In this document: positions 59,052-60,000 of the stretch, in pieces
Layout of the letters: the number at the start of each line of letters is the position of its first letter
Numbering within the stretch: position 1 is the stretch's first letter
Source: Membranipora membranacea
Taxonomy: Eukaryota > Bryozoa > Gymnolaemata > Cheilostomatida > Membraniporidae
Direction: 5' to 3'
DNA: 60,000 nucleotides
Assembly (NCBI GenBank): GCA_914767715.1
Contig: OU612074.1
Coordinates: 7,209,501-7,269,500 of the forward strand
Position numbers and translations under genes: made by a program
The notes under the pieces: model-generated
Databases searched by the model: none
Told to the model about the DNA's origin: nothing
Seen by the model: the letters and a program-made list of their open reading frames with translations, nothing else

Positions 59052-60000
59052 TCAGTGGTGTCACCCATCGACGCATGAAATCAGTGATTGGTGGTAAAAC
59101 ACACAGAAGGCTATCGGTAATGAAGTTCGATCAGTAATGACTTCCTGTCAGTAACTGAATTAAGCTGAACTTTTGGACCAGTCAGAGAGTAGAAATAAAT
59201 AAACCATACATAAATCTGCTTGCTGAGGTACAGGTATACCCCAAATCAATGAATATATACCAGTTATGGCACCTGATACCGTCCTCAAAACATTGGCCTG
59301 TAACAAAGTGAGGCGTTTTTATACTTAGATACACACGGTTTTGCACCCACCAAAAATCTCATCAAATATAAAGGCAGCCACTATTCTGATACAAGACAGC
59401 TATTGCGACAGAGCTAGCTAGTTCAAGACTTCAATGCTCAACGTTCAACAATTGTCAAGGCCTAAGGGGACTATTCACAGTATCATTAACTAATTTAAAG
59501 ACTTATCGTAGCCAAAGACTTAATGATAAACCTAGATTGGACACAAAATACAGCTTAAGTGAGGCACTGAATTGTCTGTGATGTTAGGACTTTGGATTGT
59601 GTAGTAGAATTGGAGCTATCATCCATTTGCCGTCCACCGTGAATGGTTTTGGTTGATAACTCGATCAATTTTGATTGCATGCTAAAGTGTTCTCGATAAG
59701 TTTCAAATGAGACTCTGATCGAAATTGGTTGAGATATCTATAAAACTACTGAACTACTGCTACTAAACCATCCCAATGTTGTTACGCCACTAACAATTAA
59801 GTGCCTCCGTGCCTCAATGTTAATGCTCCATAGGGCTTATAGTGTCTGTCTAGGTTTATTATCAAGTCTATGATTGTAGCTGCTCTCGAGCCCTTTAAAG
59901 ACTTTGTTTGAGGCTGCTCTTTTGTATCACATCTTATTCTCCATATTTTATTCTATCATGTGAGCGATTTTCAGCTTTATAATCCAAATATTGAGGAAGT
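59052..60000. other. upstream flank of the minus-strand gene, no gene seen
   Basis: Presumed promoter side of the signal-peptide exon. I see no convincing TATA box, no exon and no repeat with clear ends. Confidence 0.35.

Noticed and set aside
1-60000. CRISPR arrays, bacterial operons, riboswitches, phage or plasmid features
   Set aside because: None seen. Spliced genes, AT-rich introns and SINE/LINE/MITE content identify the window as animal nuclear DNA.

Overview
The window is eukaryotic nuclear DNA, almost certainly from an animal. It is AT-rich, its introns follow GT-AG rules, and it carries CUB and sushi (CCP) exons in symmetric phase 1. Every stretch between genes holds foldback elements, a SINE, a LINE fragment or tandem duplications. 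A marine invertebrate, possibly a sponge, fits the small modular exons and the domain mix, but nothing in the sequence proves the taxon. All gene models below were built by hand from splice sites, reading-frame phase and domain patterns. No homology search or transcript evidence was available.

Layout. Positions 1-12 kb are mostly non-coding, with an old, diverged direct duplication (about 3.3-6.1 kb and 7.2-9.3 kb) and a well-delimited 701-bp foldback element at 10,060-10,760. From 12.05 to 15.36 kb there is a chain of exon candidates on the + strand whose phases fit together but whose product I do not recognise. From 16.9 to 29.8 kb lies the main locus: a CUB/sushi type I membrane receptor (signal peptide, CUB-like region, two sushi domains, transmembrane segment and a cytoplasmic tail with a 56-residue duplication; six exons, 538 residues). 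It is followed at once by a second set of exons (three sushi domains, a second transmembrane segment and a tail with eleven tyrosine motifs, including four NDLY repeats). I find no separate signal-peptide exon for the second set, and its first exon is in phase with the fourth exon of the first set. The two may therefore be one gene with alternative ends: one receptor front with a near tyrosine-free tail or a tyrosine-rich docking tail.

From about 32.4 to 58.0 kb the window is a head-to-tail duplication of a roughly 12-14 kb unit (about 32.4-44.0 and 44.0-57.95 kb). It overlaps a minus-strand gene, or the remains of one, whose signal-peptide exon is at 58,843-59,051. The units contain five copies of a related exon X (one intact at 50,180-50,359, one with a Cys-to-stop change, others frameshifted) and four copies of a decayed partner exon Y. 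Comparing the units gives filled and empty sites for several mobile elements: a 79-bp MITE with an 8-bp target duplication, a large foldback element at 56.6-57.86 kb, a 5'-truncated LINE fragment at 50.54-51.36 kb, a tRNA-derived SINE near 45.05 kb, and a 30-bp palindrome that is the fused ends of the 701-bp element. One unit also holds an extra 2.5-kb segment with a MADF-domain ORF inside a 685-bp inverted-repeat element.

Best leads: the two-tail receptor locus with its NDLY tyrosine array and in-frame tail cassettes; the decaying X/Y exon array in a tandem duplication; and the foldback element with its apparent end-to-end footprint.
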